In this document: positions 8,661 to 18,337 of the stretch, piece after piece
Layout of the letters: each line of letters opens with the position of its first letter
Numbering within the stretch: the stretch's first letter is position 1
Origin: an uncultured Chloroflexales bacterium
GTDB lineage: Bacteria > Chloroflexota > Chloroflexia > Chloroflexales > Chloroflexaceae
NCBI GenBank assembly: GCA_937902315.1
Contig: CALGUG010000056.1
Location: forward strand, 186,001-250,000
Length of the DNA stretch: 64,000 nucleotides
Direction: 5' to 3'
Notes under the pieces: model-generated
The model's input: the letters and a program-made list of their open reading frames with translations, nothing else
What the model was told of the DNA's origin: nothing
Database searches by the model: none
Program-made: the position numbers and the translations under genes

Positions 8661-8924
8661 CTAGCGATTGCTAGAATGAATACGCTTCCAATGGCCGATC
8701 CATTCTTCGTAGAGAAACGAAAGGCAATCGGAACCCAACAAGGGCTTTAGATTGGGATCATCGCTGCCGATAAAGGCGGCGAAGCCCACCAACTTTTCGC
8801 TTACCGAAAGTCCGTGGTGCTCTGCACAAGCGATCACTCTATTGAGACTTTGCTGATCAGGGACGTGAATAGCGTACGATTTCGTATGGTCGCTATCGTG
8901 AAAACGTAGATAAACGATTCGCAT
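8661..8924 (-). CDS. Small 87-residue protein of unknown function
   Basis: Family not recognised. The ATG at 8924 is preceded by AAGGGGA, spaced somewhat far. The protein looks soluble and alpha/beta: it opens with a beta strand (MRIVYLRF), has an H-V-P-D-Q-Q-S-L helix cap and a helix with C-A-E-H-H-G-L, and ends in tryptophan-rich W-I-G-H-W-K-R. It starts 41 bases after the stop of the general-stress-like gene and is probably cotranscribed with it. Composition matches the neighbours, which supports a real gene. Confidence 0.55.
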   Translation of the reverse strand: MRIVYLRFHDSDHTKSYAIHVPDQQSLNRVIACAEHHGLSVSEKLVGFAAFIGSDDPNLKPLLGSDCLSFLYEEWIGHWKRIHSSNR

Positions 8925-8965
8925 AGTTACAAGATCCCCTTTGCAACACTCTCTTCAATGCGAGA

Positions 8966-10102
8966 TTACGATCGAGGCATCTGTTTGGCGCGTTCCCAAG
9001 CGAAGCGCACAGCATCGCGCACGCTCTCCCACGCGCCCGAAATGCTCTCGTCCCAGCGCTGTTGCATGTCTGGCTCCAGCTCTTCCCAACTGCCCTGCTG
9101 ATAGCGCGGAAGCGAAGCGAGCATATGACCGTAGCGATAGGCGATGGCGTATTGATCCCAATCCAAGCCATCTTCTCGATACTTCTGCTCGAAATCGTCG
9201 CGATATTCGGCCTCGTGTAAGGCCCAAGAACGCTCGTCTTCTACACGATAGCCGTGGCTGCTCTGCTCGTAAAAACTCTGATCATGTAGCTCTTCTTCGC
9301 TGTTGTAGAGCGGCTCTTCTGCGCTACCTGTCTCGGAAGTAGCGGGCTTTTGGCGATCGGATTGAAGGTCGCGGGTATCCATACCGCCCATAGTGCCCTC
9401 TTCCTGCTCCATCACAGTCTCGCCGAGCGTATCGCCCGCAGCACCGACCGCCGCCCCCGAGATGGCCCCAGCGACTCCGCCGATCAGCGAGCCGATCGGG
9501 CCGCCCAAACTGCCCACCGCAGCGCCTGTCGCCGCTCCAGCCAACGTTCCGCCGACCGTGCCGATCTTGCGGCTCTCCTTCCAAGCTTTGCCAGGGTCAG
9601 CATCGCCTTGTTGTTCGCCGACTATTTGTTGCAGATCGAGCGCGCCGGCCTGTTCGAGCAGTCGAAGCACCGAGCCACGTTCGTGCTCTGCGATCCGAAC
9701 GCTTAGCAGCGTATGACCGCGCATCACACCCACACCATATGAGTGCGCTTCATCGTGCGAAAGATCGAAGCCGCTCAAGCTCGCTGCGATGCGTTCTCGC
9801 GCGACCTCAGTGTTGCTATTGGCCAGCGCCGAGGCGAGCGGCCCCGCCACCAAAAACGAGCCGATCTCGGGCACAACGACAACACGCGGTCCCATCAAGC
9901 TGTTTAGCACCCCTGCTTGCAATGGTGCGCCTTGCTCATCAATGGCTTGCTCGCCATAGAGCTCACGCTCTTTCAGATGTTCGCTAGGCCGTTCAGAGCT
10001 TAATAAGCCGATAGCAGAGCGATCTATGCCCACCCGAAGCAGATCATGGATTGCGGCCTGAGCCTGCTCAAAATTTGTAAAGAGTCCAAAAACTGTTGTC
10101 AT
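8966..10102 (-). CDS. General stress protein 17M-like protein with glycine-zipper region
   Basis: A 378-residue protein. The N-terminal 60 residues (TTVFGLFTNFEQAQAAIHDL...) match the general stress protein 17M/YflT-like fold, which is found in SigB-type regulons. Around residues 180-235 an extended G/A-rich stretch with regular GxxxG spacing looks like a glycine zipper able to insert in or associate with membranes. The C-terminal third is acidic with Y-R-Y-G-H and W-D-x-x-I motifs, a type seen near stress proteins of Deinococcus and Chloroflexota. The start is backed by AAAGGA. It heads an operon with the 87-residue gene. A role in stress protection is inferred from the fold and the neighbouring YetF-type genes. 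Confidence 0.75.
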   Translation of the reverse strand: MTTVFGLFTNFEQAQAAIHDLLRVGIDRSAIGLLSSERPSEHLKERELYGEQAIDEQGAPLQAGVLNSLMGPRVVVVPEIGSFLVAGPLASALANSNTEVARERIAASLSGFDLSHDEAHSYGVGVMRGHTLLSVRIAEHERGSVLRLLEQAGALDLQQIVGEQQGDADPGKAWKESRKIGTVGGTLAGAATGAAVGSLGGPIGSLIGGVAGAISGAAVGAAGDTLGETVMEQEEGTMGGMDTRDLQSDRQKPATSETGSAEEPLYNSEEELHDQSFYEQSSHGYRVEDERSWALHEAEYRDDFEQKYREDGLDWDQYAIAYRYGHMLASLPRYQQGSWEELEPDMQQRWDESISGAWESVRDAVRFAWERAKQMPRS

Positions 10103-10487
10103 GATTTAAGTCCTTTCAGGGACGTTAGGTTCCAGCAGGCCGCGTCAAAAGGCATAAGTAAGCGGTCGACGTGCTGCCAGCGTCGAATATAACAACAGGA
10201 AATAAGAGGAGGATTGTAAGCAGGATGAGGTGGAGTGGTGTTGTTATTTACACTAATGTTCGAACAACGACGTTCATCAAATAATCATTCTTTGAATATA
10301 ACTCAGTTAATAAATAGCAAGGAGCGTACCAAGTTTTATTTTGCAATACAGAAGCCTCTATTTCTTACAAAACACTCCATTTCACATTAAGCTAGGCTTG
10401 CGTACAAGCTGAGGAAAAGCAGACAGAAAAGCCCTAAGATTTCTCAATAGCTAACAAAATATATGATGCGAAGCATGCTATCCTATT

Positions 10488-10559
10488 GGCGTCCAAGCCT
10501 CTAGCTTCCATACGGTCCTTGGCGCGTCCGCCTACGGCTACCAACATCCTATCCAGCAC
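10488..10559 (+). repeat. Dispersed structured repeat A, copy A3
   Basis: TTCCATACGGTCCTTGG, then CGCGTCCGCCTACGGC and TACCAACATCC. The 5' GGCGGA arm is altered to GGCGTC. Confidence 0.8.
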
Positions 10560-10678
10560 AAACAGCAGCCGTTGCGCTGCCTGCGCGGCGATCTACGAGC
10601 TGCACGCTGCCTTTCATCGCCTTCCAACGATGCAGCCTGCGCCTCTGCTCACTCTTTGAGCAAAAGCTGTGACACATC

Positions 10679-10716
10679 AAAAAACGCCGATGCGCCCTTT
10701 GGCACCGACGTTTTTG
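10679..10716 (-). terminator. Terminator of the PLP-enzyme gene
   Basis: An imperfect stem (about 10680-10695 with 10701-10715) flanked by A- and T-runs on either side, so it can work leftwards after the PLP gene. Confidence 0.65.
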
Positions 10717-10741
10717 TAGGCTTCGAGAGAATCGTTGAGGC

Positions 10742-11860
10742 CTAGGCTGCGGCTGCGATGGCCGCTTCGAGGTCGGCCCAGAGGTCATCGGCATCCTCGA
10801 TGCCAACGCTGATACGCAGCAGAGTGGGCGGCAGATGCTCTTGGCCCGGAATGGCGGCTCGACGCTCCATGGTCGATTCGACCGCTCCCAGACTGGTGGC
10901 GTGGCGTATCAGCTTGACGTTGCGGCAGACCCTATCGGCAAAGGCGGCATCGCCCACCAGATCGAAGGAGATGATCGTGCCGAATCCTTTCAGCACACGC
11001 TTGGCGACCGCGTGGGTCGGGTGCGTAGGCAGGCCCGGGTAACGCACAAGCGCCACTTTCGGGTGAGCGGCCAGACGTTCGGCCAAGATCATAGCCGTGC
11101 GCTGGGCTTGCTGTAAACGCAGCGCCAGCGTTCGTGCGCCGCGCACAGCCAAGAAGGCTTCCAGCGTGCCAGGGGTCGCGCCGGTCAGCTCGCGGGTTTT
11201 GCGCAGGGCACGCCAGAGCGCTTCATCTTTGGTGGTAGCGACGCCCGCCAAGAGGTCGGAGTGGCCGCCGATAAACTTAGTCGCCGATTGAAGAGAAACG
11301 GTCGCCCCAAAGTTAAGCGGCTGCTGGTTAAAGGGTGTCGCAAAGGTGTTGTCGACCGCCACAATCGCGCCTGGCTTGCGCGGCGCCGCACAGATCGCCT
11401 CTAAGTCGGCCACGGTCAGCAGCGGGTTCGAGGGCGATTCCAGCCAGATCAGATCGGCCTCGGCGCAAGCGCTGATCCACGTGGCGGTATCGTCGACCGC
11501 TACCCTGCGTAGCGTCCAGCGTCCCTTCTCGGCGCCCGCCATCGCCAAGCCAGCCACACCTTGGTAGCAGTCGTCGGGCAACACCACCACAGCTCCAGCC
11601 TTGAGCTGGTCGAAGATGGCCGCAATGGCCGCCATGCCCGAAGCGAAGGCGACCGATTTGCCCCCTTCGAGGCCGCCGACCAGCTCTTCAAGCGCCTCCC
11701 AAGTCGGCGTGCCGTCGTCGCGCGAATACTCTCGCCCGCTGCCAATAATGAAATTCGAGGCCGGAACGAGCGGGACATTTAACGGCGAGCCCGGCTCCGC
11801 AGAGCGACCCGCCGCTACTACCCACGATTCTGGTTTAAGATCTTTTGATGATTCTCCCAT
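10742..11860 (-). CDS. Cys/Met metabolism PLP-dependent enzyme (cystathionine gamma-synthase/lyase type)
   Basis: A 372-residue member of the trans-sulfuration family of fold-type I PLP enzymes. The Schiff-base lysine is K195 in S-A-T-K-F-I-G-G-H-S-D. The cofactor-aspartate region VDNTFATP and the early A-S-G-M-A-A-I phosphate-binding turn are in place. Substrate assignment between cystathionine synthase, cystathionine lyase and methionine lyase cannot be made by eye. Length is slightly under the usual 380-400. The start is firm: AGGAGG lies seven bases before the ATG. It stands alone with its own terminator. The coding DNA is clearly more G+C-rich than the adjacent STAND gene. Confidence 0.9.
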   Translation of the reverse strand: MGESSKDLKPESWVVAAGRSAEPGSPLNVPLVPASNFIIGSGREYSRDDGTPTWEALEELVGGLEGGKSVAFASGMAAIAAIFDQLKAGAVVVLPDDCYQGVAGLAMAGAEKGRWTLRRVAVDDTATWISACAEADLIWLESPSNPLLTVADLEAICAAPRKPGAIVAVDNTFATPFNQQPLNFGATVSLQSATKFIGGHSDLLAGVATTKDEALWRALRKTRELTGATPGTLEAFLAVRGARTLALRLQQAQRTAMILAERLAAHPKVALVRYPGLPTHPTHAVAKRVLKGFGTIISFDLVGDAAFADRVCRNVKLIRHATSLGAVESTMERRAAIPGQEHLPPTLLRISVGIEDADDLWADLEAAIAAAA

Positions 11861-11954
11861 GAGCTAACCTCCTATCTAGATCATCGCCCTATTGTAGCCC
11901 ATAGCGCGCTGACTCGATCGATCAGTAGAGGGAAAACCATTCAAAACTTGTGAT

Positions 11955-11985
11955 AAAAAAAGCTGAAGCGTTAACAGCTTCAGCT
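11955..11985 (-). terminator. Terminator of the STAND NTPase gene
   Basis: A perfect 9-bp stem (11961-11969 with 11977-11985), loop GTTAACA, followed on the leftward transcript by a run of seven U. Confidence 0.85.
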
Positions 11986-12011
11986 CCCACTAGGCCCAAC
12001 AATGTACCTAG

Positions 12012-15000
12012 TTAAGAGGATTTGTTGGTTATTTGGCGAGCAATTCGGGTATCGAGATAGTCTCGAAGCTTTTGTTGGAGTAATTTCATAAGAGGGCTAG
12101 TAGAACTTTGGAAGCACTTCCTCTGTCCACTAAGCGTATCCCCAAATTGATACAAAAGTCTGGCAGCTTGATAATCACCTTGTTGATCAAGCAAGTTAAT
12201 AAGATCACTAACCTTTGTAACAACGCTCTTTTTTGGGTCGCTAAAGGCTTGGAGATAGATAGTATAGGCCCGATCGACTAAAGCATGTGCATTTTGATGA
12301 TCCCCCATATCTTCGAAAAGTAAGGCAAAGTTAGTCAGAGCAATAGCTGTGTACGGATGATTTACACCCAGCCGTTCCTCTCTTATAGCAATAGTTCGTT
12401 CAAAAAGTAGCCGTGCTCTCGAATATTCTCCCAAACGTCTCAGTAATCTTGCTAAATTATTTAACCATATTGCAGTATCAAGATGTGTTGGGCCAAGCAC
12501 CTCTTCCCCAATACTGAGAGCGCGTTCAAACAATAGCTTAGCAGGCTGATAGTTCCCACGGTCCATCAACAAAACCGCAAGATTACTTAGACTTTGCGCC
12601 GTATGAGGATGCTTATCCCCAAGGGCTCGTTTCCTAATATCTAAAGCGCGTTGAAAAAGTGGTTGCGCTGCCTCATAATCCCTTTGTCGCTTAAGCAGAA
12701 AAGCTAAACTTGTAAGACTCGTCGCTGTATGAGGATGGTAGGAACCAAAGACCCGCTCGTGTATCGCAAGCGCCCGCTCAAACAATGGCCTTGCTCCCTC
12801 GTAATCCCCTTGATCTTTGATCAAAAATGCCAAACTGGTAAGGTTAGTTGCCGTCTGGGGATGATAGGGGCCAAATGCCTCTTCGCTAATTGTGAGAGCT
12901 CGTTCAAATAAGGGCCTCGCTCCTTCATAATCCCCTTGATCTTTGATCAAAAACGCCAAGCTATTGAGGCTTGTTACTGTCTGGGGATGGTGAGGACCAA
13001 GCGTTTGTTCATTAATTGCAAGCGCCCGCTCAAACAATGGCCTCGCTCCCTCATAATCCCCCTGATCTTTAATCAAAAATGCTAGACTGGTAAGGCTAGT
13101 TGCCGTCTGGGGATGGTGAGGGCCAAGCGTTTGTTCATTAATTGCAAGCGCCCGCTCAAACAATGGTCTCGCTCCCTCATAATCCCCCTGATCTTTAATC
13201 AAAAATGCCAAATTACTCAGGCTCATTGTAGTAGTAAAGTGGTTAGGACCAAGAATCTCTTCATTAATTGCAAGCGCTCGCTCAAACAATGGTCTTGCTC
13301 CTTCATAATCTCCTTGATCTTTGATCAAAAACGCTAACTGTGTAAGACAATTAGCAACAGTACGATGTCTAGGTCCTAGCACTTGTTCATAGATTGCCAA
13401 GGCTCGCTCCAGCAGAGATTGAGCATGAGGATAAGCTCCTTGGTCCTTAATAAGAAAAGCTAGATTCATCAGGCTATTCGCCACAGTAAGGTGCTTAGGG
13501 CCAAGCAGTCGCTCATAAACAGGAAGGACTGTTTCAAAAAGCCTTTGCGCCTCTTGATACTCACTTTGATCTCTAAGTAGGTCTGCCAAATTAGCCAAGC
13601 ATGTTACCGCATGCTCATGCTCAGTACCTAACAGTTGTTCATAAAGCTCTAATGCTCGCTTGAATAACGGTCTTGCTGTAGCATAATTGATTAGTCTATG
13701 TTCAGTACTTCCCAGCGCATGTGCCAAATCGGCCGCAAGCAGATCTGATCGCTCATCGGCCTGCTGTTGTGCATGACGAAGATGGGTTGAAATCGACTGC
13801 AATTGAATAGGGTAACCCGTATGTAATAAATGGTTAGCTTCATCGATCAAAATCTGTTCAACAGTTTTTTGAGCACTGAGAACGTTATTATGCTTCAAAA
13901 CAAAAGCAGCAATCAAGCGATGAAGCCTAATCGTATCTTTACTTTCGCGCTCTAACAAACCTAGTTCAGCCAAACGAATAAGCGCATCTTCAAAAAAGAG
14001 GTCAGGTTCTTCTTCTGGTAATAACTTTTCAACCGCTTGAAAAATAAAGCGTCGAAGGATCGGCTCACCAAAAGCAAAGTGGGCAATATGTGCGAGTATC
14101 TCCTTCGCTAAGAGGTTAGTAGGATCATTTGACTCTAAACGTTCGTAGCTTGCGGCCAAGGTCAATATTAAGTCAAGCTCATGGCCAGTCGGAGCCTTTT
14201 TTAAACCACGCAATGCAAACTCTTGGAGTGGAGCACTCCGTAATTTTTGTAAATATTGAGCTGGACTAACTGATACTTCATAGCGTTTAAGGTAGCTTCC
14301 TGCAACGTGCAAAGCTAAAGGTAAATCCCCCAATGTTGCGGCAAGCATATTCAAATCAGGATCATCGCTCGATAAGTCAGGGCGGAACTTACGCAATAGT
14401 CCAACACTTTGCTCTCGTGGTAATTCGTCAAGACGTAATTCGTACAGGCCAATGCTACTATCCCACCATTGACGGCGGCTTGTAACAAGTACACGACTAC
14501 CACCGCTAGAAGGCCGATATTTTAAAAGTAAGTCCTCATCCTCACAGTTATCAAAAACTAAAAGACGAGGCGTAGGTTCCTGCCAACACTGTTGTACATG
14601 TGCAACAAGGTCAGGTACCTTCATCTCCCTATAATTCGGAATATTCAAATACTGACCACATGCAGCAATTTCAGCCTCTACACTATCAGCATCAGCAAAA
14701 CTGAGCCAAAATACGCCACCCAGAAAAAAATATCCATAACGGTGAACGAATTCGCTGGCAAGTTGTGTCTTACCGATACCTCCCATACCAGTAGCAGCTG
14801 CAATCACACTGGTTGTCCCCTCTTGCAAAGCCTTTGCTATTTGTTTCAGTTCTGCTTCTCGACCAACAAAAAGCGGATTTGGTTTAAGAGGCATATAAGA
14901 TCGCGGCGGTAGTGGTAGAGGTTCGGGTACATAGTCGATCGGGAGTTTGAGGGGCTGAGGTACAACAAGATACCCTTCATAATCGATTGGAGCGTCCTCA

Positions 15001-15194
15001 ACATCTCCGCCAAGACGTGACAGCTCTTGTTTAAGTTGGGCGATCTCATCCCGAATTGTCTTGATACTATGTGCCATTTCAGGAGGCACCAAATTGCGAT
15101 CAAAGAGAGTACTCTGCTCAAGTAAATGAGTAAGTGTCTCACGGCGAATAGTAAGTAGTTCTACAAGCTGAACGATTGATGTGGTATATCGCAT
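12012..15194 (-). CDS. STAND (NB-ARC-like) NTPase with about 12 kinesin-light-chain-type TPRs
   Basis: A 1060-residue protein. Residues 1-75 are a helical N-terminal module (L-L-T-I-R-R-E-T-L...D-E-I-A-Q-L-K-Q-E-L) of a type that heads many STAND proteins and may mediate effector association. A proline-rich linker follows. The NTPase has Walker A GMGGIGKT (136-143), Walker B LLVFDN (D215), sensor VTSR (237-240) and the L-P-L-A-L motif near 291. A winged-helix-like region follows, and from about residue 485 come 12 TPRs of 42 residues. Five consecutive units share an identical 20-residue core, so the DNA has 126-bp tandem repeats (about 12,700-13,350). STAND proteins act as ligand-triggered switches, often in defence. 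The gene is A+T-richer than its neighbours, which suggests transfer. No obvious ribosome site precedes the ATG. Confidence 0.9.
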   Translation of the reverse strand: MRYTTSIVQLVELLTIRRETLTHLLEQSTLFDRNLVPPEMAHSIKTIRDEIAQLKQELSRLGGDVEDAPIDYEGYLVVPQPLKLPIDYVPEPLPLPPRSYMPLKPNPLFVGREAELKQIAKALQEGTTSVIAAATGMGGIGKTQLASEFVHRYGYFFLGGVFWLSFADADSVEAEIAACGQYLNIPNYREMKVPDLVAHVQQCWQEPTPRLLVFDNCEDEDLLLKYRPSSGGSRVLVTSRRQWWDSSIGLYELRLDELPREQSVGLLRKFRPDLSSDDPDLNMLAATLGDLPLALHVAGSYLKRYEVSVSPAQYLQKLRSAPLQEFALRGLKKAPTGHELDLILTLAASYERLESNDPTNLLAKEILAHIAHFAFGEPILRRFIFQAVEKLLPEEEPDLFFEDALIRLAELGLLERESKDTIRLHRLIAAFVLKHNNVLSAQKTVEQILIDEANHLLHTGYPIQLQSISTHLRHAQQQADERSDLLAADLAHALGSTEHRLINYATARPLFKRALELYEQLLGTEHEHAVTCLANLADLLRDQSEYQEAQRLFETVLPVYERLLGPKHLTVANSLMNLAFLIKDQGAYPHAQSLLERALAIYEQVLGPRHRTVANCLTQLAFLIKDQGDYEGARPLFERALAINEEILGPNHFTTTMSLSNLAFLIKDQGDYEGARPLFERALAINEQTLGPHHPQTATSLTSLAFLIKDQGDYEGARPLFERALAINEQTLGPHHPQTVTSLNSLAFLIKDQGDYEGARPLFERALTISEEAFGPYHPQTATNLTSLAFLIKDQGDYEGARPLFERALAIHERVFGSYHPHTATSLTSLAFLLKRQRDYEAAQPLFQRALDIRKRALGDKHPHTAQSLSNLAVLLMDRGNYQPAKLLFERALSIGEEVLGPTHLDTAIWLNNLARLLRRLGEYSRARLLFERTIAIREERLGVNHPYTAIALTNFALLFEDMGDHQNAHALVDRAYTIYLQAFSDPKKSVVTKVSDLINLLDQQGDYQAARLLYQFGDTLSGQRKCFQSSTSPLMKLLQQKLRDYLDTRIARQITNKSS
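12700..13480 (-). repeat. Tandem 126-bp coding repeats (TPR units)
   Basis: At least five near-identical 126-bp units, each one TPR, lie head to tail within the STAND gene. Similarity at silent sites suggests recent duplication or gene conversion. Confidence 0.85.
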
Positions 15195-15567
15195 ATGTAT
15201 AGAACTGGTATGAAATACTTAGGCGTTTGAATAGTATACCCCTTAATCTAAATAAAATAGTAAATTATCCCGATTTACAGCATGTTTTTGGATTGATAAA
15301 TATACGTGAATAGTTTCTTACCAAGTTATAACGTCTTTGAGTATTCCTCAATTATTTTTCTTTCTCCCAGTCTATAGTCCATCAACCAAGCGTAGACGAA
15401 ATGTACCACTTTTTGGGTCAAAAGCGGTACCCAGCCACCCCCTTGCTATGCTCCAATAGAAAAGGTCTGCTAAGCAGGAGACCTCGTTGCCTGCGCTCTA
15501 GCTCGCTCTTGCCGCAGATTCGGTGTTTGAAAGAACGAGATTTCGTGAAGAACAGGAGAGCATCAGG
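15195..15567. other. Divergent intergenic region, 373 bp
   Basis: It separates the leftward STAND gene from the rightward lipase-like gene, so both promoters should be here. A TATACT on the minus strand (15233-15238) lies 39 bp before the STAND start. No other structure was seen; the first half is very A+T-rich. Confidence 0.45.
15233..15238 (-). promoter_or_regulatory. Possible -10 box of the STAND gene
   Basis: Minus-strand TATACT, 39 bp before the ATG; no good -35 box is seen. A weak call. Confidence 0.3.
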
Positions 15568-18153
15568 GTGATCAACTGGCCTCTACGACAGCTGATTCGT
15601 TTTATAGTTGCATTAAGCTTGCTCGGCTGCATGCTTCCGCTCCACACCAGCGCGATGCAGAGCAGCTCGCTTCAATCTGAACAATCTCTCAACTCGCTAC
15701 TGGCTGCCGCTAGCCCAGAACAGAGCGTCTGTGAACGGGCCGCCAATATCGGATTGTGGCAGCTCTCATATAGCTCCCTCTATAGTGCGTCCGATAGCTA
15801 CGAAGGTCTCTCGATGAGCACGCATCTCGAGGCGAACGCCCAAGTGACCTTCGGCACACCTCAGCGTTCAGGCAACACCATCACATGGAAGGTGCTGCGG
15901 ATCGATGGGCAGGGCAAGATCGACGATCAAGAGAGCTCTGTCCCGGGCGGCTATTGGAGCAAAACCAAAGGCGAAGGTCGCGTTACGAGCGTGGGTACAC
16001 TCGAGCTGGATCTAAACAGCTGTAAGTACAACCTCATCATCAAGGGCAGCGTGCCTGCCATCCAATCGGTGTTTGGACAAGACACGCCGCTGTCGCTCTA
16101 CATCGATGTCGCCAATTTCGAAGGCTACAAGCGCACGATTCAGATCGACAGCCAAGGCGCGAACAGCAGCCCGGCCCCGATCTACACTCCGCGCCTCGAA
16201 TGGTCCGGCCAGCTTCCCATCCTGACCGATCTACTCAACAACAACAAAGAGGATCGTTTCTCGGTCAACAGCTACGGCGCAATGAGCATCCGCAACATTC
16301 AGTATCTGCGCGGGCACAAAATCGCCGGATACGCCAATGTTTCGTGGGATATCAAGCCCTTCGCGATCTCTACGCTCAAGTTCCAACAGCAGCAGGTGCC
16401 CAACAAAAACTGGGTCGATCTGCCCGCCGAAGGCACCGTCGATGGCAATAAAGTGCGCATCATCGCGAAGATCGATAACCCCACCTTTGTGGACTTTTCG
16501 GGTCCGGTGCGCTTTATCGACGCCGAGAGCGGCGAAATCTTGCCCAACGGCACAAAAACAGTAAACATCGCGCCCGCCAGCTCGGGCGAAGTGGTCTACG
16601 AATGGGACACCCAAGGCTGGGCTTGGAACAAAGGACGCGCCCAAGGCGCCCATCCCGAGCGCAAGATTCGGGTCGAGGTCGGGCCAGCAAACGAGATCTA
16701 CGATAAGGTTGAGCAGGAGGTTATCGTACGCCCCAAACCCGTCGTGCTGGTGCATGGGCTCAACAGCAATGCTGGTACGTGGGCCAGCTATCCAGCCATG
16801 CTTAAATCGGTGAACAAGTATTGGAACGCCTATCCCATCAACACCATGAAGACGGGCAACGATCCCGTAAGCCAAGAGGCCAGCTATCAGATCAGCTCTA
16901 ATTCCTTTGAGCTCTCCAAATTTATCGAACAAGTGCGGGCTAAAGAGCAGGCGTGGCATATCGATATCGTGGCTCACTCGATGGGCGGACTGATCTCGCG
17001 CCACTACATTAATTCGTTGATGGAGACCGCTCCTTCGGTCGATGATCGGCCGCTGGCGCGCAACTTGGTGATGCTAGGCACGCCCAATCAAGGTTCGAGC
17101 TGCGCGATCGGCCTGAGCATCATCAACTCGATGACCGGGGCGCCCAATGTACATGCTCCGATCGAGCTTACTCCGGCGGTGGTCGCCAAATTCAACCGCC
17201 AAGTCAGACAACAAAACGGCGTACACTTCTCGGTGATCGCGGGCAATATGTATCCATTTCCTTGCCGCGTCTCACTCATTCCCGAGATTGTGCCCAGCGA
17301 TCTGGTAGTGACAGTCAGCAGCGCCCATTACATCTACAGCGATGTCGGCTTGACCCCACGGCACCACATCGCCATGACCTCCGATCAGGGCATCTTTAAA
17401 GAGTGGGTGCTGCCCCGTCTTGCGCTCGGCGTAGGCACAAACCCGACTCTGATGGCCGCGCAGCTCAGCACAGAAGCGACGACCAGTCAAAGCGAAGGCG
17501 AGGATTTCGACGCGCAGTTCAGCAGCGTCGCCAGCCACAACCTGAGCGCAAACGGCAGCGTCGATCTGCCGCTCAAGGTTTCGGCCGCCAAGGGTCTGGG
17601 CGTGATGCTGATCGCTCCATCAAGTGTGAGCGCCAGCTTGATTGATCCGACAGGCAAAACAATTGATACAATTACAGCTGGCAGCGAGCGGGCCCAACAG
17701 CCCTACCAGATGTTGCTCGCCGATGCGCCTCAAACGGGCGAATGGAAGCTGCGCCTCCAAAATCAGGGCCAAGCCGCTGCAACGGTTCTGTACGGTCTGA
17801 TGCTGGGCGAGCCTAGCTTGCAGAGCAGTGCATGGATCGAACAAGAACCTCAAGGCAAGGGCATGCTGCTGATGCAACAGGCCAGCAATAACGGCGCAAG
17901 TGTCAAAGCCAGCAAGGTGAGCGCCAAATTAGTTCTCAGCGATGGCACAAGCAAGAGCATCGAGCTGTTCGATAACGGCCAAAACGGCGATGCTGTCGCT
18001 GGCGATGGGATCTTCAGCGCCCGCATCGACAATGTGTTCTCCGCCGTGGTCAGCGCCGAAATCAATGGCGAAGTGCGTATCAGCCTCGCGAGCGATCAGA
18101 CGCCAAGCAGTCAAAGCTCTTTCTCGGTCTACTTACCGCTTGTACGACGCTAA
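15568..18153 (+). CDS. Secreted lipase-like alpha/beta hydrolase with C-terminal LPLV tail
   Basis: I choose the GTG at 15568 because AGGAG lies nine bases before it; the in-frame GTG at 15523 has no ribosome site. The product (861 residues) begins with a signal peptide (positively charged start, FIVALSLLGCMLPL core, H-T-S-A). A beta-rich N-terminal region of about 380 residues precedes the hydrolase: oxyanion motif V-L-V-H-G-L-N-S-N and nucleophile elbow V-A-H-S-M-G-G. The catalytic Asp and His cannot be fixed by eye. Near the C-terminus the L-F-D-N-G...G-D-G-I-F motif matches 'choice-of-anchor' surface domains, and the protein ends YLPLVRR. It is probably an extracellular esterase or lipase. 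A terminator follows. Confidence 0.85.
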   Translation: MINWPLRQLIRFIVALSLLGCMLPLHTSAMQSSSLQSEQSLNSLLAAASPEQSVCERAANIGLWQLSYSSLYSASDSYEGLSMSTHLEANAQVTFGTPQRSGNTITWKVLRIDGQGKIDDQESSVPGGYWSKTKGEGRVTSVGTLELDLNSCKYNLIIKGSVPAIQSVFGQDTPLSLYIDVANFEGYKRTIQIDSQGANSSPAPIYTPRLEWSGQLPILTDLLNNNKEDRFSVNSYGAMSIRNIQYLRGHKIAGYANVSWDIKPFAISTLKFQQQQVPNKNWVDLPAEGTVDGNKVRIIAKIDNPTFVDFSGPVRFIDAESGEILPNGTKTVNIAPASSGEVVYEWDTQGWAWNKGRAQGAHPERKIRVEVGPANEIYDKVEQEVIVRPKPVVLVHGLNSNAGTWASYPAMLKSVNKYWNAYPINTMKTGNDPVSQEASYQISSNSFELSKFIEQVRAKEQAWHIDIVAHSMGGLISRHYINSLMETAPSVDDRPLARNLVMLGTPNQGSSCAIGLSIINSMTGAPNVHAPIELTPAVVAKFNRQVRQQNGVHFSVIAGNMYPFPCRVSLIPEIVPSDLVVTVSSAHYIYSDVGLTPRHHIAMTSDQGIFKEWVLPRLALGVGTNPTLMAAQLSTEATTSQSEGEDFDAQFSSVASHNLSANGSVDLPLKVSAAKGLGVMLIAPSSVSASLIDPTGKTIDTITAGSERAQQPYQMLLADAPQTGEWKLRLQNQGQAAATVLYGLMLGEPSLQSSAWIEQEPQGKGMLLMQQASNNGASVKASKVSAKLVLSDGTSKSIELFDNGQNGDAVAGDGIFSARIDNVFSAVVSAEINGEVRISLASDQTPSSQSSFSVYLPLVRR

Positions 18154-18192
18154 ATACTCGCTAAGCTAACAAGCAACGTTTCCTCTTACTCC

Positions 18193-18226
18193 GGGGCACG
18201 CCTTTGAAGGTGTGCCCTATCATTTT
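18193..18226 (+). terminator. Terminator of the lipase-like gene
   Basis: An 11-bp stem with one G-T pair (18194-18204 with 18207-18217), very tight loop, then TATCATTTT. Confidence 0.65.
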
Positions 18227-18337
18227 GTTACCTAGCCCCAAACAAGCATTTTTCAGCCTTTCGGCACATATAAATAGCAAGAAAACGTAGTGGTAGCTCT
18301 ATCAAAAGCCCCCCTCTGAAGCTAAAGAAGGTGAACT

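Larger units (their letters stand above)
10103..10741. other. Intergenic region, 639 bp
   Basis: It contains the upstream region of the stress-like gene (10103 to about 10480, A+T-rich, no clear promoter), repeat A3 (10488-10559) and the terminator of the PLP enzyme (10679-10716). Nothing else was recognised. Confidence 0.5.
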
